A stretch of 64,000 nucleotides of DNA from Clostridia bacterium (GCA_026418275.1 JAOABQ010000049.1:62001-126000); one strand, 5' to 3'; positions 25,961 to 36,223 are shown, counted from the stretch's first letter. Numbers and translations are program-made. The notes: generated by a model not told the origin, from the letters alone.

Positions 25961-27841
25961 GTGAAAGCGGAAGCAACAAGGAAAGTCAAACAGTTGTTTG
26001 AGAAAAAAGTGGTTAAAGTATCTATCATTGGTTTCATTGCTGTCATTGTATTAGGTGGAATATTCTTTAAGGTGTATTCATCTATCAATGCGTCCTCTAA
26101 AAGCGTTGTAAACCAGCAAACAGCAAGGGTTCGGAGAGGTGATTTGTCAGTTACGGTTACCGGTTCGGGTCCAATGAATTCTGCAAACCGGATTGACATT
26201 ACTCCGGTTGTCAGCGGAACCGTAACAAAGGTGTATTTTAAAGAGGGGGATAAAGTCAAAAAAGGAGCGTTAATGTTTGAGTTGGATGATACGGATGCCA
26301 AACTGAATGTAGACAAAATTGCCAATCAGATTGAGCAGACGCATTTAAGTGCAAACAATAATATAGAGAGTATCGATAAATTATCGGTAGCCGCACCCTT
26401 TAGCGGGGTGGTATCCAAAGTCTCGCTTAAGGAAGAGGATGAACTCAATAAAGGAGCACCCATACTTACTTTAACGGATATGTCCAAATTGAAGATGAAG
26501 GTGCCTTTCAACAGTGCGGCTGCAAAGGGGATTAGTCCGGGAGCCAATGCAACGGTACATATTGAAAGTCTGATGCAGTCCATCGAAGGAAAGGTTACGT
26601 ATGTAAGTAATACTTCATATTCCACACCTGCCGGGGGAGAACTTTACAGTGTTGAAATTACCGTCACTAACCCGGGATCTTTAAAGGAAGGTATGAAAGC
26701 AAGTGCGGAGATCCATACATCTGACGGAATTCAATCAAGTGCAGATTACGGTACTTTGAGCTATTTGAACGTGCAAAACTTGAAATCAGGTTCGGGCGGT
26801 ACTGTCAGCAAAGTGAATATAAAGGAAAATGAATTTGTTTCAAGCGGGCAAATCTTGGTCCAATTGGAGAATAAAGACCTTAACATGTCAAAGGATACAA
26901 CGGATTTAAAGCTGAAAGATCTGCAAAATCAGCTGGAATCAGCAAAAAAGCAGCTGCAGAACTTCAAGCTATATGCGGCTATTGATGGGACGATTGTAAA
27001 GCAGGAAATGACGGTAGGAACTATAGTAAAGTCGGGAGAAATCATGTCAACCATAGCAGATGGCGGGCATATGGAGTTTCATGTTCCGGTGGATGAGTTG
27101 GATATAGCCAAAATCAAAGTGGGTCAAAAGGTAAATATAACTGTAGATGCTTTGACTGAAACATCAAACAAGCCGTTAACGGGAGAAGTATCAAAAATTG
27201 CCCTTGAAGGCACTTCTTCCAATGGTGTTACTACTTATCCGGTAACAGTTAAAGTGGAAAATGGGAGTGAAACCATTAAAGAAGGAATGAATGCAAGTGC
27301 AGAAGTTTTTGTAAACAGTAAACAGGACATTTTGTTTGTGCCAATTGAAGCAGTTCAGAAAATGAGAGGCAATACTTTTGTTATGGTAAGGGGCAGCGGC
27401 GGCTCAGCGTCACAAGGAAACGGAGCAAACGGAGGTAACTTCGGAGGCCAAAGCATAAATGGCGAAAGAGGAAACAGACAAAGGAATAACGGGCAAGGAA
27501 ACAATAATATACCGGCAGGGTCAAATCCTTTCGGTTCAATGATGCGAGGCAGTTCATCCAATAACAGTAATTATTATGCCAATGCAGTACCAAAACAAGT
27601 TCAGGTAGGTATTAACAATGACTCATATATAGAAATCATTAGCGGTCTTAATGAAGGAGATCAGGTGATCTTGCCGCCTGTTGCGTCCAGTCAGCAAACC
27701 AACATGAGGTCACCCTTTGGTGGTGGGGGCGGACAGGTGGTTAGTGGAGGCCAAGGAGGAGGAAACCAGCCTGGTGGAAATCAAGGAAGCGGGGGCCAAG
27801 GAGGTAACAGACAAAGCAGTGGCCAGGGGAACAGAAACTAA
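25961..27841 (+). CDS. efflux adaptor (RND-type membrane fusion protein, MacA-like) with Gly/Asn-rich tail
   Basis: This protein is about 626 residues. An N-terminal anchor helix (about 20-38) is followed by the first lipoyl/barrel-sandwich half (TVTGSGPMNSANRIDITPVVSG...). Two adaptor-like units follow, with a helical hairpin (KLKDLQNQLESAKKQLQN) in the second and beta-barrel segments after it. The C-terminal 150 residues are low complexity (Gly, Asn, Gln, Ser, Arg), interrupted by a VQVGINNDSYIEIISGLNEGDQVILPP barrel strand. Adaptors of MacAB-type systems link the inner-membrane ABC pump to export. The duplicated barrel-sandwich and Gly-rich tail are unusual. GTG 25961 has GGGAGG 8 bp upstream; TTG 25958 is an alternative. 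Confidence 0.85.
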   Translation: MKAEATRKVKQLFEKKVVKVSIIGFIAVIVLGGIFFKVYSSINASSKSVVNQQTARVRRGDLSVTVTGSGPMNSANRIDITPVVSGTVTKVYFKEGDKVKKGALMFELDDTDAKLNVDKIANQIEQTHLSANNNIESIDKLSVAAPFSGVVSKVSLKEEDELNKGAPILTLTDMSKLKMKVPFNSAAAKGISPGANATVHIESLMQSIEGKVTYVSNTSYSTPAGGELYSVEITVTNPGSLKEGMKASAEIHTSDGIQSSADYGTLSYLNVQNLKSGSGGTVSKVNIKENEFVSSGQILVQLENKDLNMSKDTTDLKLKDLQNQLESAKKQLQNFKLYAAIDGTIVKQEMTVGTIVKSGEIMSTIADGGHMEFHVPVDELDIAKIKVGQKVNITVDALTETSNKPLTGEVSKIALEGTSSNGVTTYPVTVKVENGSETIKEGMNASAEVFVNSKQDILFVPIEAVQKMRGNTFVMVRGSGGSASQGNGANGGNFGGQSINGERGNRQRNNGQGNNNIPAGSNPFGSMMRGSSSNNSNYYANAVPKQVQVGINNDSYIEIISGLNEGDQVILPPVASSQQTNMRSPFGGGGGQVVSGGQGGGNQPGGNQGSGGQGGNRQSSGQGNRN

Positions 27842-27862
27842 GGTGTTTTAGGAGGAAGATTC

Positions 27863-28540
27863 ATGATTAAAATATCCAATATGTACAAGGTTTATAAGAT
27901 GGGTGACAATATCATCAATGCCCTCAATAATATAAACCTGCATATAAAAAAGCACGAGTTTGTGGCGATTATTGGCCCGTCCGGATCTGGGAAATCTACT
28001 TTGATGAATATGCTGGGGTGCCTTGATACCCCGACTTCCGGTACCTACATCCTTGATGATAAAGAGATCAGCAAATTAAATGATGATGAACTTGCAGCGA
28101 TTAGAAATAATAAAATAGGCTTCATATTCCAGGGGTTTAATCTTCTGCAAAAGCTTAGTGCGATAGAAAATGTAGAGCTGCCGTTAATTTATCAGGGAGT
28201 TCATGCCAAAGAAAGGCATAAAAGGGCCAGAGAAGCATTGGAGAGTGTCGGACTGGGAGACCGGGTAAAACACAGACCCACCGAATTATCAGGCGGACAG
28301 CAGCAGAGAGTAGCTATTGCCCGGGCACTTGTGAGTAATCCGCCTATTATTCTCGCAGATGAACCAACGGGTAACCTGGATTCCAAGTCGGGAATCGAAA
28401 TTATGCGCATACTCAAGGAATTGCATAGTAATGGAAACACCATCATTCTCATCACCCACGACAATAATGTTGCCATGCAGGCCAAAAGAGTGGTAAGGAT
28501 TCAGGATGGCCAGATTACGGCAGATGAGGAGGTGAAGTAA
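27863..28540 (+). CDS. MacB/LolD-type ABC transporter ATP-binding protein
   Basis: This 225-residue ATPase has Walker [11 protein letters not shown], the Q-loop FIFQGFNLL, the signature [15 protein letters not shown], Walker [13 protein letters not shown] and the switch His in LITHD. These are typical of the MacB/LolD group that energises peptide or lipoprotein export or mechanical transmission. It overlaps the permease gene by one base, and its partner adaptor is immediately upstream. Confidence 0.95.
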   Translation: MIKISNMYKVYKMGDNIINALNNINLHIKKHEFVAIIGPSGSGKSTLMNMLGCLDTPTSGTYILDDKEISKLNDDELAAIRNNKIGFIFQGFNLLQKLSAIENVELPLIYQGVHAKERHKRAREALESVGLGDRVKHRPTELSGGQQQRVAIARALVSNPPIILADEPTGNLDSKSGIEIMRILKELHSNGNTIILITHDNNVAMQAKRVVRIQDGQITADEEVK

Positions 28541-29730
28541 TGGGGGTTTTTCAGGCTTACAAAATGGCGATTAAAAGTATTTTAAGCAATAAGGTCAGGG
28601 CCTTTCTTACAATGCTTGGTGTTATTATCGGGGTTGGAGCGGTTATTGCGGCAGTGGCTTTTGCTCAGGGCAGTACCAAAAGCATTACTGACTCAATTCA
28701 AGGATTAGGGACCAATTTAATACAAATTTCAATCACTGGAAGAAACAGCAACAGAAATGTTACCTATGCGGATCTCCAAAAGTTTGCAGAGGAGAACAGT
28801 GAGGAGGTGGCGGCGCTTGCACCCCAATCCAGTGCGAATGTGACTGTGAAGGTGGGGACCAAAAGTAAAAGTACCAATCTCATCGGGACGGATTACCAGT
28901 ACGAAACGGTGAGAAAGGTTCATGTCCAGCAAGGAAGGTTTCTTCTCCCCTTGGATGGGGACTACCGCCAAAAGGTAGTGCTGGTTGGTACTGCGGTTGT
29001 GAAGGAATTGTTTGAAGGTGTAAACCCACTGGGGCAAAATATGAAAATTAACGGGCAAGTATTCAAAGTGGTAGGAATACTGGAGGAGAAAGAAGGAGGG
29101 CAGGACCAATCCTCGGATGACCAGGTTATCATTCCTATTACTGTAGCTCAAAGATTGATGCGGAATGCGGCCATTCGAAGTTTTTCTGTTGAAGCTGCCA
29201 CTCCCGAAGCGGTGGATAGCGTGATGCGTAAGCTGAATACTTTGCTTACGAAAGTGTATAAGGACTCGAGTACATTTAGAGTGTTCAACCAGGCACAAAT
29301 TTTATCAACCCTTGGAAGCATCACTGGTATTATGATGGCTGTTTTGGGGGGAATTGCCACCATATCGCTTGTGGTCGGAGGCATCGGGATTATGAATATT
29401 ATGCTTGTTTCGGTGACCGAAAGGACAAGGGAGATAGGCATTAGAAAAGCAATTGGGGCAAAACGCAAGAATATACTGATCCAGTTTCTGATTGAGGCGC
29501 TGGTGGTGACTGGAATAGGGGGGCTGCTTGGTGTATTGCTGGGGCTTTCGATTATTAAATTTGTGATCGGTTCTATTTCTATCAGCGGTACAAAAATTCC
29601 TCAAGTATATTCCTTAACATGGATCATGCTCTCATTTGGGATTTCACTTCTGGTAGGGATTGTTTTCGGAATGTTCCCTGCGTATAAAGCAGCAAGGTTA
29701 AATCCTATTGAAGCTTTACGGTTTGAATAA
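28540..29730 (+). CDS. MacB-type ABC permease (FtsX domain)
   Basis: This 396-residue protein has one N-terminal helix (about 20-42), a large extracytoplasmic MacB periplasmic-core domain (about 50-260) and three C-terminal helices with the FtsX-like segment VTERTREIGIRKAIGAKR. The final helix region ends KAARLNPIEALRFE, the standard MacB terminus. It forms the membrane part of the efflux system with the preceding ATPase and adaptor. Confidence 0.94.
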   Translation: MGVFQAYKMAIKSILSNKVRAFLTMLGVIIGVGAVIAAVAFAQGSTKSITDSIQGLGTNLIQISITGRNSNRNVTYADLQKFAEENSEEVAALAPQSSANVTVKVGTKSKSTNLIGTDYQYETVRKVHVQQGRFLLPLDGDYRQKVVLVGTAVVKELFEGVNPLGQNMKINGQVFKVVGILEEKEGGQDQSSDDQVIIPITVAQRLMRNAAIRSFSVEAATPEAVDSVMRKLNTLLTKVYKDSSTFRVFNQAQILSTLGSITGIMMAVLGGIATISLVVGGIGIMNIMLVSVTERTREIGIRKAIGAKRKNILIQFLIEALVVTGIGGLLGVLLGLSIIKFVIGSISISGTKIPQVYSLTWIMLSFGISLLVGIVFGMFPAYKAARLNPIEALRFE

Positions 29731-29771
29731 AATTTCCCTGACTAAAATTGCGATTGGAGGTTTTAAAAACA

Positions 29772-32444
29772 ATGAAAAAATATATATCGATTCTTATTAT
29801 CGTATTGGTTTTATCCTTTACGGCCAGTGTCTACGCAGCGGAATTTAAAGATGTTCCCCGGGATGCTATCTATAAGGATGCACTAAACCGGGTTACTGCG
29901 TTAAATATTATGGGTGGAGTTGGAAATGGTTTGTATAAGCCTAACTCACTCATTACAAGAGAGCAGTTTGCAAAGGTCATTGTGGTGGCAGCAGGTCTTC
30001 AGGATACAGCCCTTTCCCTTAAGGGTGCAAGCATATTTCCGGATGTGAATCCCAAGAACTGGTCAAACGGTTATATTCAAGCAGCATTAAACAATGGCTT
30101 TATCATTGGAATGCCTGATGGGAAATTCAAGCCGGCAGGACAAATTACTTTTGCTCAGGCATGTACTGTCATGGTAAGGGCGTTGGGATATACCGACCAG
30201 GATGTACCGGGGATCTGGCCTGGGAATTATACTGGAAAGGCACAAATACTGGGATTGACGCAGGGTATTTCATTAAGAAATAACGAAGGTCTTCCAAGGT
30301 GGGCACTTACTTTGATGGTGGACCGGCTCTTAAATACATATGTGAAAAGCACAGGTGATAAACCCGATAAAACCTATGCCGAAAATGTGAAACTTTATAC
30401 CGAATTTATTCTGCTTGCAAATCCGCTAACCAATTCCAAGCTTGCAGATAATCAAGTTCTTACAGACAAGGGTATATTTTATGTAAAAGAGAAGAATGCA
30501 AATTTAAGCATCGGAAATAAGTATAGGGTAAAGATAAAGGAAGACGCGATTGAAAAGGTATATGACAGCTTGAAAACAACCTATGAAATTACCGTAAGCA
30601 AGATAGATGGGACAAAAGTCTCCTATTTCCGGGATGGAAAGCAGATTGACCTGACTTTGCCCGAGAAGACGGTCTACTATTATAATGGAGCCAAACAAAA
30701 TTACGAACAATTAAAGAACTTTATCCAAAAAAATTCCTCCATTGTTTTTGCTTATAATGATGGTAAAACCGGCTATGAATATGCGGTAGTAAAGGATTCT
30801 TCCGATAAAGAGGAAGGGCAGTACATGGAGTGCGTCATACTGGGAAATTCCAAAACCCTGAGTACTCTCACCGAACGGCAGGTCATGACCGATAAGGGAA
30901 TTTATAATCTGCCAAGTGCAGGAATCAATCTTGAATTGGGGAATCAGTACGGGCTCCTTATTAAAGAGGATGATATAGTTAAGACATATGAAAAACTGAA
31001 AGAAACATTAAATATTACTGTTGACAGTGTTTTGGATATGAACATTCGGTATAGAGCCGACAATAAGGTTAATACTTTGAATTTGCCGCAAAAGACGGTT
31101 TATTATTATCATGGAGTCAAACAAAATTATGATAGTTTAAAGGGGATTTTACAAAAGAATACGGCGATTATATTTGCCTATTCGGATGATAGAAAAGGTT
31201 ATGAGTACGGGCTTATACTAGACCCCCAGTATTCTAAGCCGGAAACTGCCATTTCCTTTAACCCTTTAAGTAAAAAACTTGGAGCCATTGACTTTTCAGA
31301 GGATATCAGTATTGTGAAAAATGGAGAAACCATCCATGTGCAAGGAATTGAGGAAAGGGATATAGTCTATAGTGTAACCGACCTATGGGGGGCAAATCGG
31401 TATATACTTGTTCTTAATGATAAAATAGAAGGAAAAATAACCGGCATACTGCCCAATAAGCTTTCTCCCAAAACGGTTCAAATCGATAATAAGAACTATG
31501 ACCTGAGTAAAGACCTTAATTTGGGTAAAATCAACAATACACCGGGCTCTTTTAAGGTTGATGACAATGTCTCTGCATTAATCGGCTACGACGGCAAGAT
31601 TGTAGATATTTTAAAATTGGAAAAAAGGTCAGGGCCTTTTACCGAGTGTATCATCTTGGGAGATTCCCGTACTATGAGCAATCTTTCAGAAAATCAGGTG
31701 TTTACCGACCAGGGAATATTTTACATGGAAGGGACAGGGATACGGCTGGACCTGGGAAATAAATACAAATTGGTTTTGGATGGAGATACCATTGTAAGAA
31801 TTGGAGATAAACAAAAAGTACTTTTCAACATAACGGTGGATAATACGGTGGGCACCAAAGTTATATATGAAGAAAACGGTATGATGAAGAGCATGGTTTT
31901 ACCGGACAGGACAATTTACTATTATAAGGGCGCAAAACAAAACTATGACAGTGTAAAGAACCTTTTAAAACTCAATACTTCATTGATTTTTGCAAATAAC
32001 AACAGCCAGACAGGATATGAGTATGCTTTGATCATTGATCCCGTATACAGCAAACCCGAGATTGCGAAAAGTTTTGAGCCTCTGACTAAAAAACTTGGAA
32101 ATATTACTTTTAAGGAAGATGTGACAGTGCTTAGGAATGGTTCGGTAAGCAGCATTTATAACATAGAGGAAAATGATGTAGTGTATGTTGTTTCGGATAT
32201 TTGGGGCAAAAATAGTTTCATCAATGTCGTGAATAACAAAATTACAGGAACAATCTCTGCTGTATCCCCCAACAAACTTGCACCCAAGACCCTTTTGTTT
32301 AGTAACGGTACCAGTTGTGAACTTTCAGAATACATGGATTTTAGCAAAGTGAATAACCCTTATTGGTTTGTAAATGTGGGAATTCAGGTTACAGCTATTT
32401 TAGGACATGATGCAAAAGTAGTGGATGTAATTTTGGCCCAATAG
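29772..32444 (+). CDS. S-layer homology (SLH) domain protein with repeated C-terminal modules
   Basis: This protein is about 890 residues with a signal peptide (MKKYISILIIVLVLSFTASVYA). SLH repeats follow at about 25-205 (FKDVPRDAIYKDALNRVTAL, FPDVNPKNWSNGYIQAAL...), which anchor proteins to secondary cell-wall polymers. The rest contains three related modules of about 140-250 residues, each with a QV.TDKGI/TDQGIFY opening, a LPEKTVYYYNGAKQNY core and SSIVFAY...GYEYA. ATG 29772 is preferred over the upstream 29748 start (GGAGG 11 bp upstream). It follows the permease by 41 bp and probably belongs to the efflux operon, which would link that system to the cell surface. Confidence 0.88.
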   Translation: MKKYISILIIVLVLSFTASVYAAEFKDVPRDAIYKDALNRVTALNIMGGVGNGLYKPNSLITREQFAKVIVVAAGLQDTALSLKGASIFPDVNPKNWSNGYIQAALNNGFIIGMPDGKFKPAGQITFAQACTVMVRALGYTDQDVPGIWPGNYTGKAQILGLTQGISLRNNEGLPRWALTLMVDRLLNTYVKSTGDKPDKTYAENVKLYTEFILLANPLTNSKLADNQVLTDKGIFYVKEKNANLSIGNKYRVKIKEDAIEKVYDSLKTTYEITVSKIDGTKVSYFRDGKQIDLTLPEKTVYYYNGAKQNYEQLKNFIQKNSSIVFAYNDGKTGYEYAVVKDSSDKEEGQYMECVILGNSKTLSTLTERQVMTDKGIYNLPSAGINLELGNQYGLLIKEDDIVKTYEKLKETLNITVDSVLDMNIRYRADNKVNTLNLPQKTVYYYHGVKQNYDSLKGILQKNTAIIFAYSDDRKGYEYGLILDPQYSKPETAISFNPLSKKLGAIDFSEDISIVKNGETIHVQGIEERDIVYSVTDLWGANRYILVLNDKIEGKITGILPNKLSPKTVQIDNKNYDLSKDLNLGKINNTPGSFKVDDNVSALIGYDGKIVDILKLEKRSGPFTECIILGDSRTMSNLSENQVFTDQGIFYMEGTGIRLDLGNKYKLVLDGDTIVRIGDKQKVLFNITVDNTVGTKVIYEENGMMKSMVLPDRTIYYYKGAKQNYDSVKNLLKLNTSLIFANNNSQTGYEYALIIDPVYSKPEIAKSFEPLTKKLGNITFKEDVTVLRNGSVSSIYNIEENDVVYVVSDIWGKNSFINVVNNKITGTISAVSPNKLAPKTLLFSNGTSCELSEYMDFSKVNNPYWFVNVGIQVTAILGHDAKVVDVILAQ

Positions 32445-32527
32445 CAGCGGGAATAAATAACAAAGCGGTAACGGAAAAGCCGAGAGGTGAAATTGCGGTC
32501 AAAAATTATAACTGGAATGAAGTAACT

Positions 32528-32568
32528 AAAAAGAGGTTCTTGTCATTTTTGAGCAAGAACCTCTTTTT
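32528..32568. terminator. bidirectional terminator after the SLH gene
   Basis: A perfect 15-bp stem (AAAAAGAGGTTCTTG/CAAGAACCTCTTTTT) with an 11-base loop lies between convergent genes. Confidence 0.92.
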
Positions 32569-32573
32569 AAGGA

Positions 32574-33017
32574 TTAAGTATCTTTATTGGTGAGTTCTTC
32601 GATAATTTTATTCGCTTTTTTTAATTGGATGATATTCTTTCTATATTGAGTAGCAACTTTGATTTTATTTACCAGGATAAGCCGGTTCATGTGGTCTAAA
32701 GGCTTAATAACATAATCAAAAACGTTGTAGCTTAGGATCTGTTCAATTTTTTTTGCATCATCAATACCAGAAGTAACGATTATCGGAATTTCCTTGTATA
32801 ATTCGGTTCTTGAAAACTCCCTTAAGAAACCGAACCCATCCAGAACGGGCATAATCAGATCAAGCAAAATGAGATCTACATTTCGGCTTTCCACCATTTC
32901 CAATGCTTCACGGCCATTAAGCGCCGAAACCATGTTGTACCTTTCATTATAAAGATAGTTCCTTAGTATGGCATTATCAAGAACATTATCATCTGTTACC
33001 AGAATCGTATTTATCAT
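32574..33017 (-). CDS. single-domain response regulator (CheY-like receiver) with helical tail
   Basis: This 147-residue protein consists of one receiver domain: acidic pair DD (9-10), phosphoacceptor Asp53 in LILLDLIMPVLDG, Thr/Ser in IIVTSG and Lys in VIKPLD. A helical C-terminal tail of about 30 residues (IIQLKKANKIIEELTNK) may be the start of a coiled coil. No output domain is present. It has no adjacent kinase, so it is an orphan. ATG 33017 has GAGGGAG upstream; the frame is open from 33053. Confidence 0.88.
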   Translation of the reverse strand: MINTILVTDDNVLDNAILRNYLYNERYNMVSALNGREALEMVESRNVDLILLDLIMPVLDGFGFLREFSRTELYKEIPIIVTSGIDDAKKIEQILSYNVFDYVIKPLDHMNRLILVNKIKVATQYRKNIIQLKKANKIIEELTNKDT

Positions 33018-33382
33018 AAGAAGCTCCCTCTTACAATTAATTTTAAACTTCAATTTATATATTCTATACTTTTATGAAAAATCCTTTAGTACATAAAGGA
33101 AAATATAAAACTCTTCAGTATATTATGTGAACATTTGATAAAAATAAAAATGATAGGAATAAAACCTTTGGAAGCGTGTATAACGAACCCTTTAAGGTAT
33201 CCTACAATAGACTTTGGTTAAGGTTTATCATAATTTCTCTAGGGAAGAGTGCGGCAAAACCTTTACAATCTAAGTGTATTATGCTAAAATGTTTCAGTGT
33301 AATATTAACCATTTGCTCGGTTTTTGGAACTCTCCGACCATTTACCAAGCTGATGGCGATTAAAAAAAGGAGGAACTATTTT
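33018..33382 (+). other. divergent intergenic region with the rpsO promoter and leader
   Basis: These 365 bp hold the upstream region of the receiver gene (minus strand), the rpsO promoter (33262-33290) and an rpsO leader of about 85 bases (33297-33382). The leader may carry an S15 autoregulatory structure. An open frame crosses the leader but has no ribosome site. Confidence 0.55.
33262..33290 (+). promoter_or_regulatory. extended -10 sigma-A promoter for rpsO
   Basis: TTTACA (33262-33267), 17 bp, then TAAAAT (33285-33290) preceded by TGC, an extended -10. Confidence 0.8.
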
Positions 33383-33646
33383 ATGGTAAAAGAAGCTAAA
33401 CAGGAGTTAATTGGAAAATATAAACTCCATGAAAATGACACTGGATCACCGGAAGTTCAAATTGCTCTTCTTACAGAAAGAATTAATCACTTGAACGACC
33501 ACCTGAAAACTCATAAAAAAGACCACCATTCAAGAAGAGGTCTTTTAAAGATGGTTGGACAGAGAAGAGGGCTATTGAATTATCTGCAAAATAACAGCAT
33601 CGAAAGATACCGTACCATTATTGAAAAGTTAGGCTTAAGAAAGTAA
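33383..33646 (+). CDS. rpsO: 30S ribosomal protein S15
   Basis: This 87-residue protein shows all S15 hallmarks: [40 protein letters not shown] and the C-terminal [13 protein letters not shown]. It binds 16S rRNA early in 30S assembly. ATG 33383 follows AAAAAGGAGG; the open frame extending to 33176 has no support. The position before pnp is conserved in most bacteria. A terminator follows. Confidence 0.98.
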   Translation: MVKEAKQELIGKYKLHENDTGSPEVQIALLTERINHLNDHLKTHKKDHHSRRGLLKMVGQRRGLLNYLQNNSIERYRTIIEKLGLRK

Positions 33647-33649
33647 GAT

Positions 33650-33673
33650 GAGCGGAGTAATCCGCTCTTTTTA
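33650..33673 (+). terminator. terminator after rpsO
   Basis: A 7-bp stem (GAGCGGA/TCCGCTC) with a GTAA loop is followed by a T-run. Confidence 0.85.
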
Positions 33674-33857
33674 TTTTGAATGTTGAATGTTTTTAATTTA
33701 CTTTTACTGTTTGTTATCTTAAATCAAAATGTATTTCGAAGTAAATGGTCATTTGATGCACTATGAAAAGATTATGGGTTTTAGTTAAGCACTTTTTGCC
33801 TATAATATAAAGAAAAAAATTATCAAATACTAAAATGAAAGTTTAAGTATAATAACT

Positions 33858-33945
33858 ATAGGCGGTAGAAGGTAGATTGTATGCCAAAGCAGCACGTCTT
33901 AAGAATCGGATTCCTTTGGCGTAGAATCTACATGCTACAGCCTAT
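33858..33945 (+). promoter_or_regulatory. long two-tier hairpin in the pnp leader
   Basis: The outer stem pairs ATAGGC-G-GTAG (33858-33868) with CTAC-A-GCCTAT (33935-33945). The inner stem pairs GTAGATT...TGCCAAAG (33872-33889) with CTTTGGCGTAGAATCTAC (33914-33931). It ends 15 bp before the pnp ribosome site. In E. coli the pnp leader forms an RNase III-cleaved stem used for autoregulation; a parallel role here is inference. Confidence 0.65.
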
Positions 33946-33971
33946 GGTTGAATTAAAAAGGAGGCGTAAGC

Positions 33972-36083
33972 ATGTTAAAGAGTTTTAGTACGGATTTGGC
34001 AGGTAGAAAAATTGTTATTGAGACGGGGAAGCTGGCTCAATTAGCAAATGGTGCAGTACTTGTAAGATATGGTGATACGGTGATATTATCAACGGCTACT
34101 GCATCTTCAACGCCAAGAGAAGGAATTGATTTTTTTCCGCTCAGTGTGGATTATGAGGAAAGACTTTATTCTGTTGGTAAAATTCCCGGCGGATTTATTA
34201 AAAGGGAGGGAAAACCTTCTGAAAAGGCTATTTTGACTTCCAGGGTTATTGATAGACCCATTCGTCCATTATTCCCCAAGGACTTAAGAAATGATGTAAC
34301 AGTTGTGAATACGGTTATGTCTGTCGATCAGGACAATTCTCCTGAAGTTGCAGCTATGATTGGAGCATCTGCTGCGCTTACAATTTCCGATATACCCTTT
34401 AACGGGCCTATCGGCGGTGTTGTGTTGGGGTTGGTTGATGGGGAAATCATTATTAATCCGGATGCAAAACAAAGAGAAAAGAGCCAGATGTATGTTACCT
34501 TGGCTGGAACCAAAGAAAAGATTACCATGATCGAAGCAGGTGCAAACGAAGTGCCTGATGATAAGATGCTTGAAGCCATAAAAATTGGTCATGAAGAAAT
34601 TAAAAGGATTTGCAGCTTTATTGAAGATATCGCAAAAGAAATCGGTAAACCGAAATTTGAATATACCTCTGCAGAAGTTCCTGAAGAGATCTTTAGCGCA
34701 GTAAAGGAATTTGCATACGATAAAATGAGGGAAGCGGTTTTAGCAGTAGATAAGCAGGTTCGTGACGCAAATATGACAAAGCTTACCGAAGAGGTGAAAG
34801 CACACCTTGCTGAAACTTTCCCTGAAATGGAAAAAACAATATCCGAAGCAATCTATAAATTGGAGAAAAAGGTTGTAAGAGAATATATCTTGAAAGAGAA
34901 CAAAAGGGTAGACGGCAGAAAATTAGATGAAATCAGAACTTTGGCAGGCGAAGTGGGACTTCTTCCAAGAACGCACGGTTCAGGGCTTTTCCAAAGAGGA
35001 CAAACACAGGTGCTTACAGTAGTTACCTTAGGAGCCATGGGCGATGTGCAAATGTTGGATGGCGTCGACCTTGAAGAGACTAAGCGGTATATGCATCATT
35101 ATAATTTCCCTGCATACAGTGTAGGTGAAGCAAGACCTTCAAGGGGGCCCGGAAGAAGGGAAATCGGACATGGTGCCCTTGCAGAAAGAGCATTAGAACC
35201 GGTTATACCGGAGGAAGATGAATTCCCCTATACAATCAGGTTGGTTTCGGAAGTATTGATGTCCAACGGATCTACATCTCAAGGAAGCGTATGTGGAAGT
35301 ACACTTGCGCTTATGGATGCAGGTGTGCCGATTAAAAGCCCTGTAGCAGGGATTTCTGCTGGTTTGGTTATTGATGAAAACAATCCGGACAACTTTGTAA
35401 CCTTTATGGATATCCAAGGAATTGAAGATTTCTTTGGGGACATGGATTTTAAAGTAGCCGGAACAAGGGACGGAATTACTGCCATCCAGGTGGATATCAA
35501 AGTAGACGGCTTAACGGAAGAAATTATCAGACAAGCATTCGAGCTTACCAAAAAGGGCCGTTTGCAAATTATTGACGATGTAATCGTCAAAGCAATACCA
35601 GAACCAAGGAAGGAACTTTCACCCTACGCGCCTAAGATCATAACAACAACCATAGATCCGGACAAGATTAGAGAAGTTATCGGACCGGGTGGTAAGATGA
35701 TTAATAAGATTATTGCTGAAACCGGTGTAAAAATTGATATTGAAGATGATGGAAGAGTGTTTATTGCGAGTTCGGATAGTGAGGCGGCAATGAAAGCACT
35801 TCGCATTATTGAAGGTATTGCAAAAGATATCCAGCCGGGACAGGTTTTCATGGGCAAAGTAGTCAGAATTACAACTTTTGGTGCGTTTGTAGAGTTTCTA
35901 CCCGGCAAGGAAGGTTTGGTTCATATTTCCAAGCTGGATAGAAAACGGGTTGCCAAAGTTGAGGATGTTGTGAATGTCGGAGATGAAATCCTTGTTAAGG
36001 TTATGGAAGTTGATAAACAGGGTAGAATAAACTTGTCGAGAAAAGATGCGATGCCCGCAGAGGAAACAAACAAAGAAGGGTAA
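33972..36083 (+). CDS. pnp: polyribonucleotide nucleotidyltransferase (PNPase)
   Basis: This 703-residue enzyme degrades RNA from the 3' end by phosphorolysis. Two RNase PH domains are present: [40 protein letters not shown]... in the first, and [17 protein letters not shown] and [19 protein letters not shown] in the second. They are followed by a KH domain ([21 protein letters not shown]) and an S1 domain ([20 protein letters not shown]). The length is typical. GGAGG precedes ATG 33972. The leader carries a long hairpin, and two TATAAT hexamers (33801, 33848) could mark promoters. A terminator follows. Confidence 0.98.
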   Translation: MLKSFSTDLAGRKIVIETGKLAQLANGAVLVRYGDTVILSTATASSTPREGIDFFPLSVDYEERLYSVGKIPGGFIKREGKPSEKAILTSRVIDRPIRPLFPKDLRNDVTVVNTVMSVDQDNSPEVAAMIGASAALTISDIPFNGPIGGVVLGLVDGEIIINPDAKQREKSQMYVTLAGTKEKITMIEAGANEVPDDKMLEAIKIGHEEIKRICSFIEDIAKEIGKPKFEYTSAEVPEEIFSAVKEFAYDKMREAVLAVDKQVRDANMTKLTEEVKAHLAETFPEMEKTISEAIYKLEKKVVREYILKENKRVDGRKLDEIRTLAGEVGLLPRTHGSGLFQRGQTQVLTVVTLGAMGDVQMLDGVDLEETKRYMHHYNFPAYSVGEARPSRGPGRREIGHGALAERALEPVIPEEDEFPYTIRLVSEVLMSNGSTSQGSVCGSTLALMDAGVPIKSPVAGISAGLVIDENNPDNFVTFMDIQGIEDFFGDMDFKVAGTRDGITAIQVDIKVDGLTEEIIRQAFELTKKGRLQIIDDVIVKAIPEPRKELSPYAPKIITTTIDPDKIREVIGPGGKMINKIIAETGVKIDIEDDGRVFIASSDSEAAMKALRIIEGIAKDIQPGQVFMGKVVRITTFGAFVEFLPGKEGLVHISKLDRKRVAKVEDVVNVGDEILVKVMEVDKQGRINLSRKDAMPAEETNKEG

Positions 36084-36103
36084 AACAGTTTTAAATAGGT
36101 TAA

Positions 36104-36135
36104 GGCGTAAACTAAAATCTGTTTACGCCTAATTT
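36104..36135 (+). terminator. terminator after pnp
   Basis: A 9-bp stem (GGCGTAAAC/GTTTACGCC) is followed by a T-rich tail. Confidence 0.85.
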
Positions 36136-36137
36136 TA

Positions 36138-36166
36138 TTGAACTTAATGTATATATACTGTATAAT
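36138..36166 (+). promoter_or_regulatory. sigma-A promoter for the M16 protease gene
   Basis: TTGAAC (36138-36143), 17 bp, then TATAAT (36161-36166), about 58 bp before the ATG. Confidence 0.65.
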
Positions 36167-36223
36167 TTACTAGATATGAATTAATGTATAAAGTTCTAAA
36201 ATTTTTAAAAATTTGGAGGAAAT

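Noticed and set aside
33115-33145. third copy of the response-regulator box (minus strand AATGTTCACA) before the orphan receiver gene
   Set aside because: Only one half matches and the distance to a -10 differs from the two good sites.
33176-33382. N-terminal extension of rpsO
   Set aside because: S15 has a fixed 87-residue length starting at ATG 33383 with a perfect ribosome site; the extension covers the promoter.
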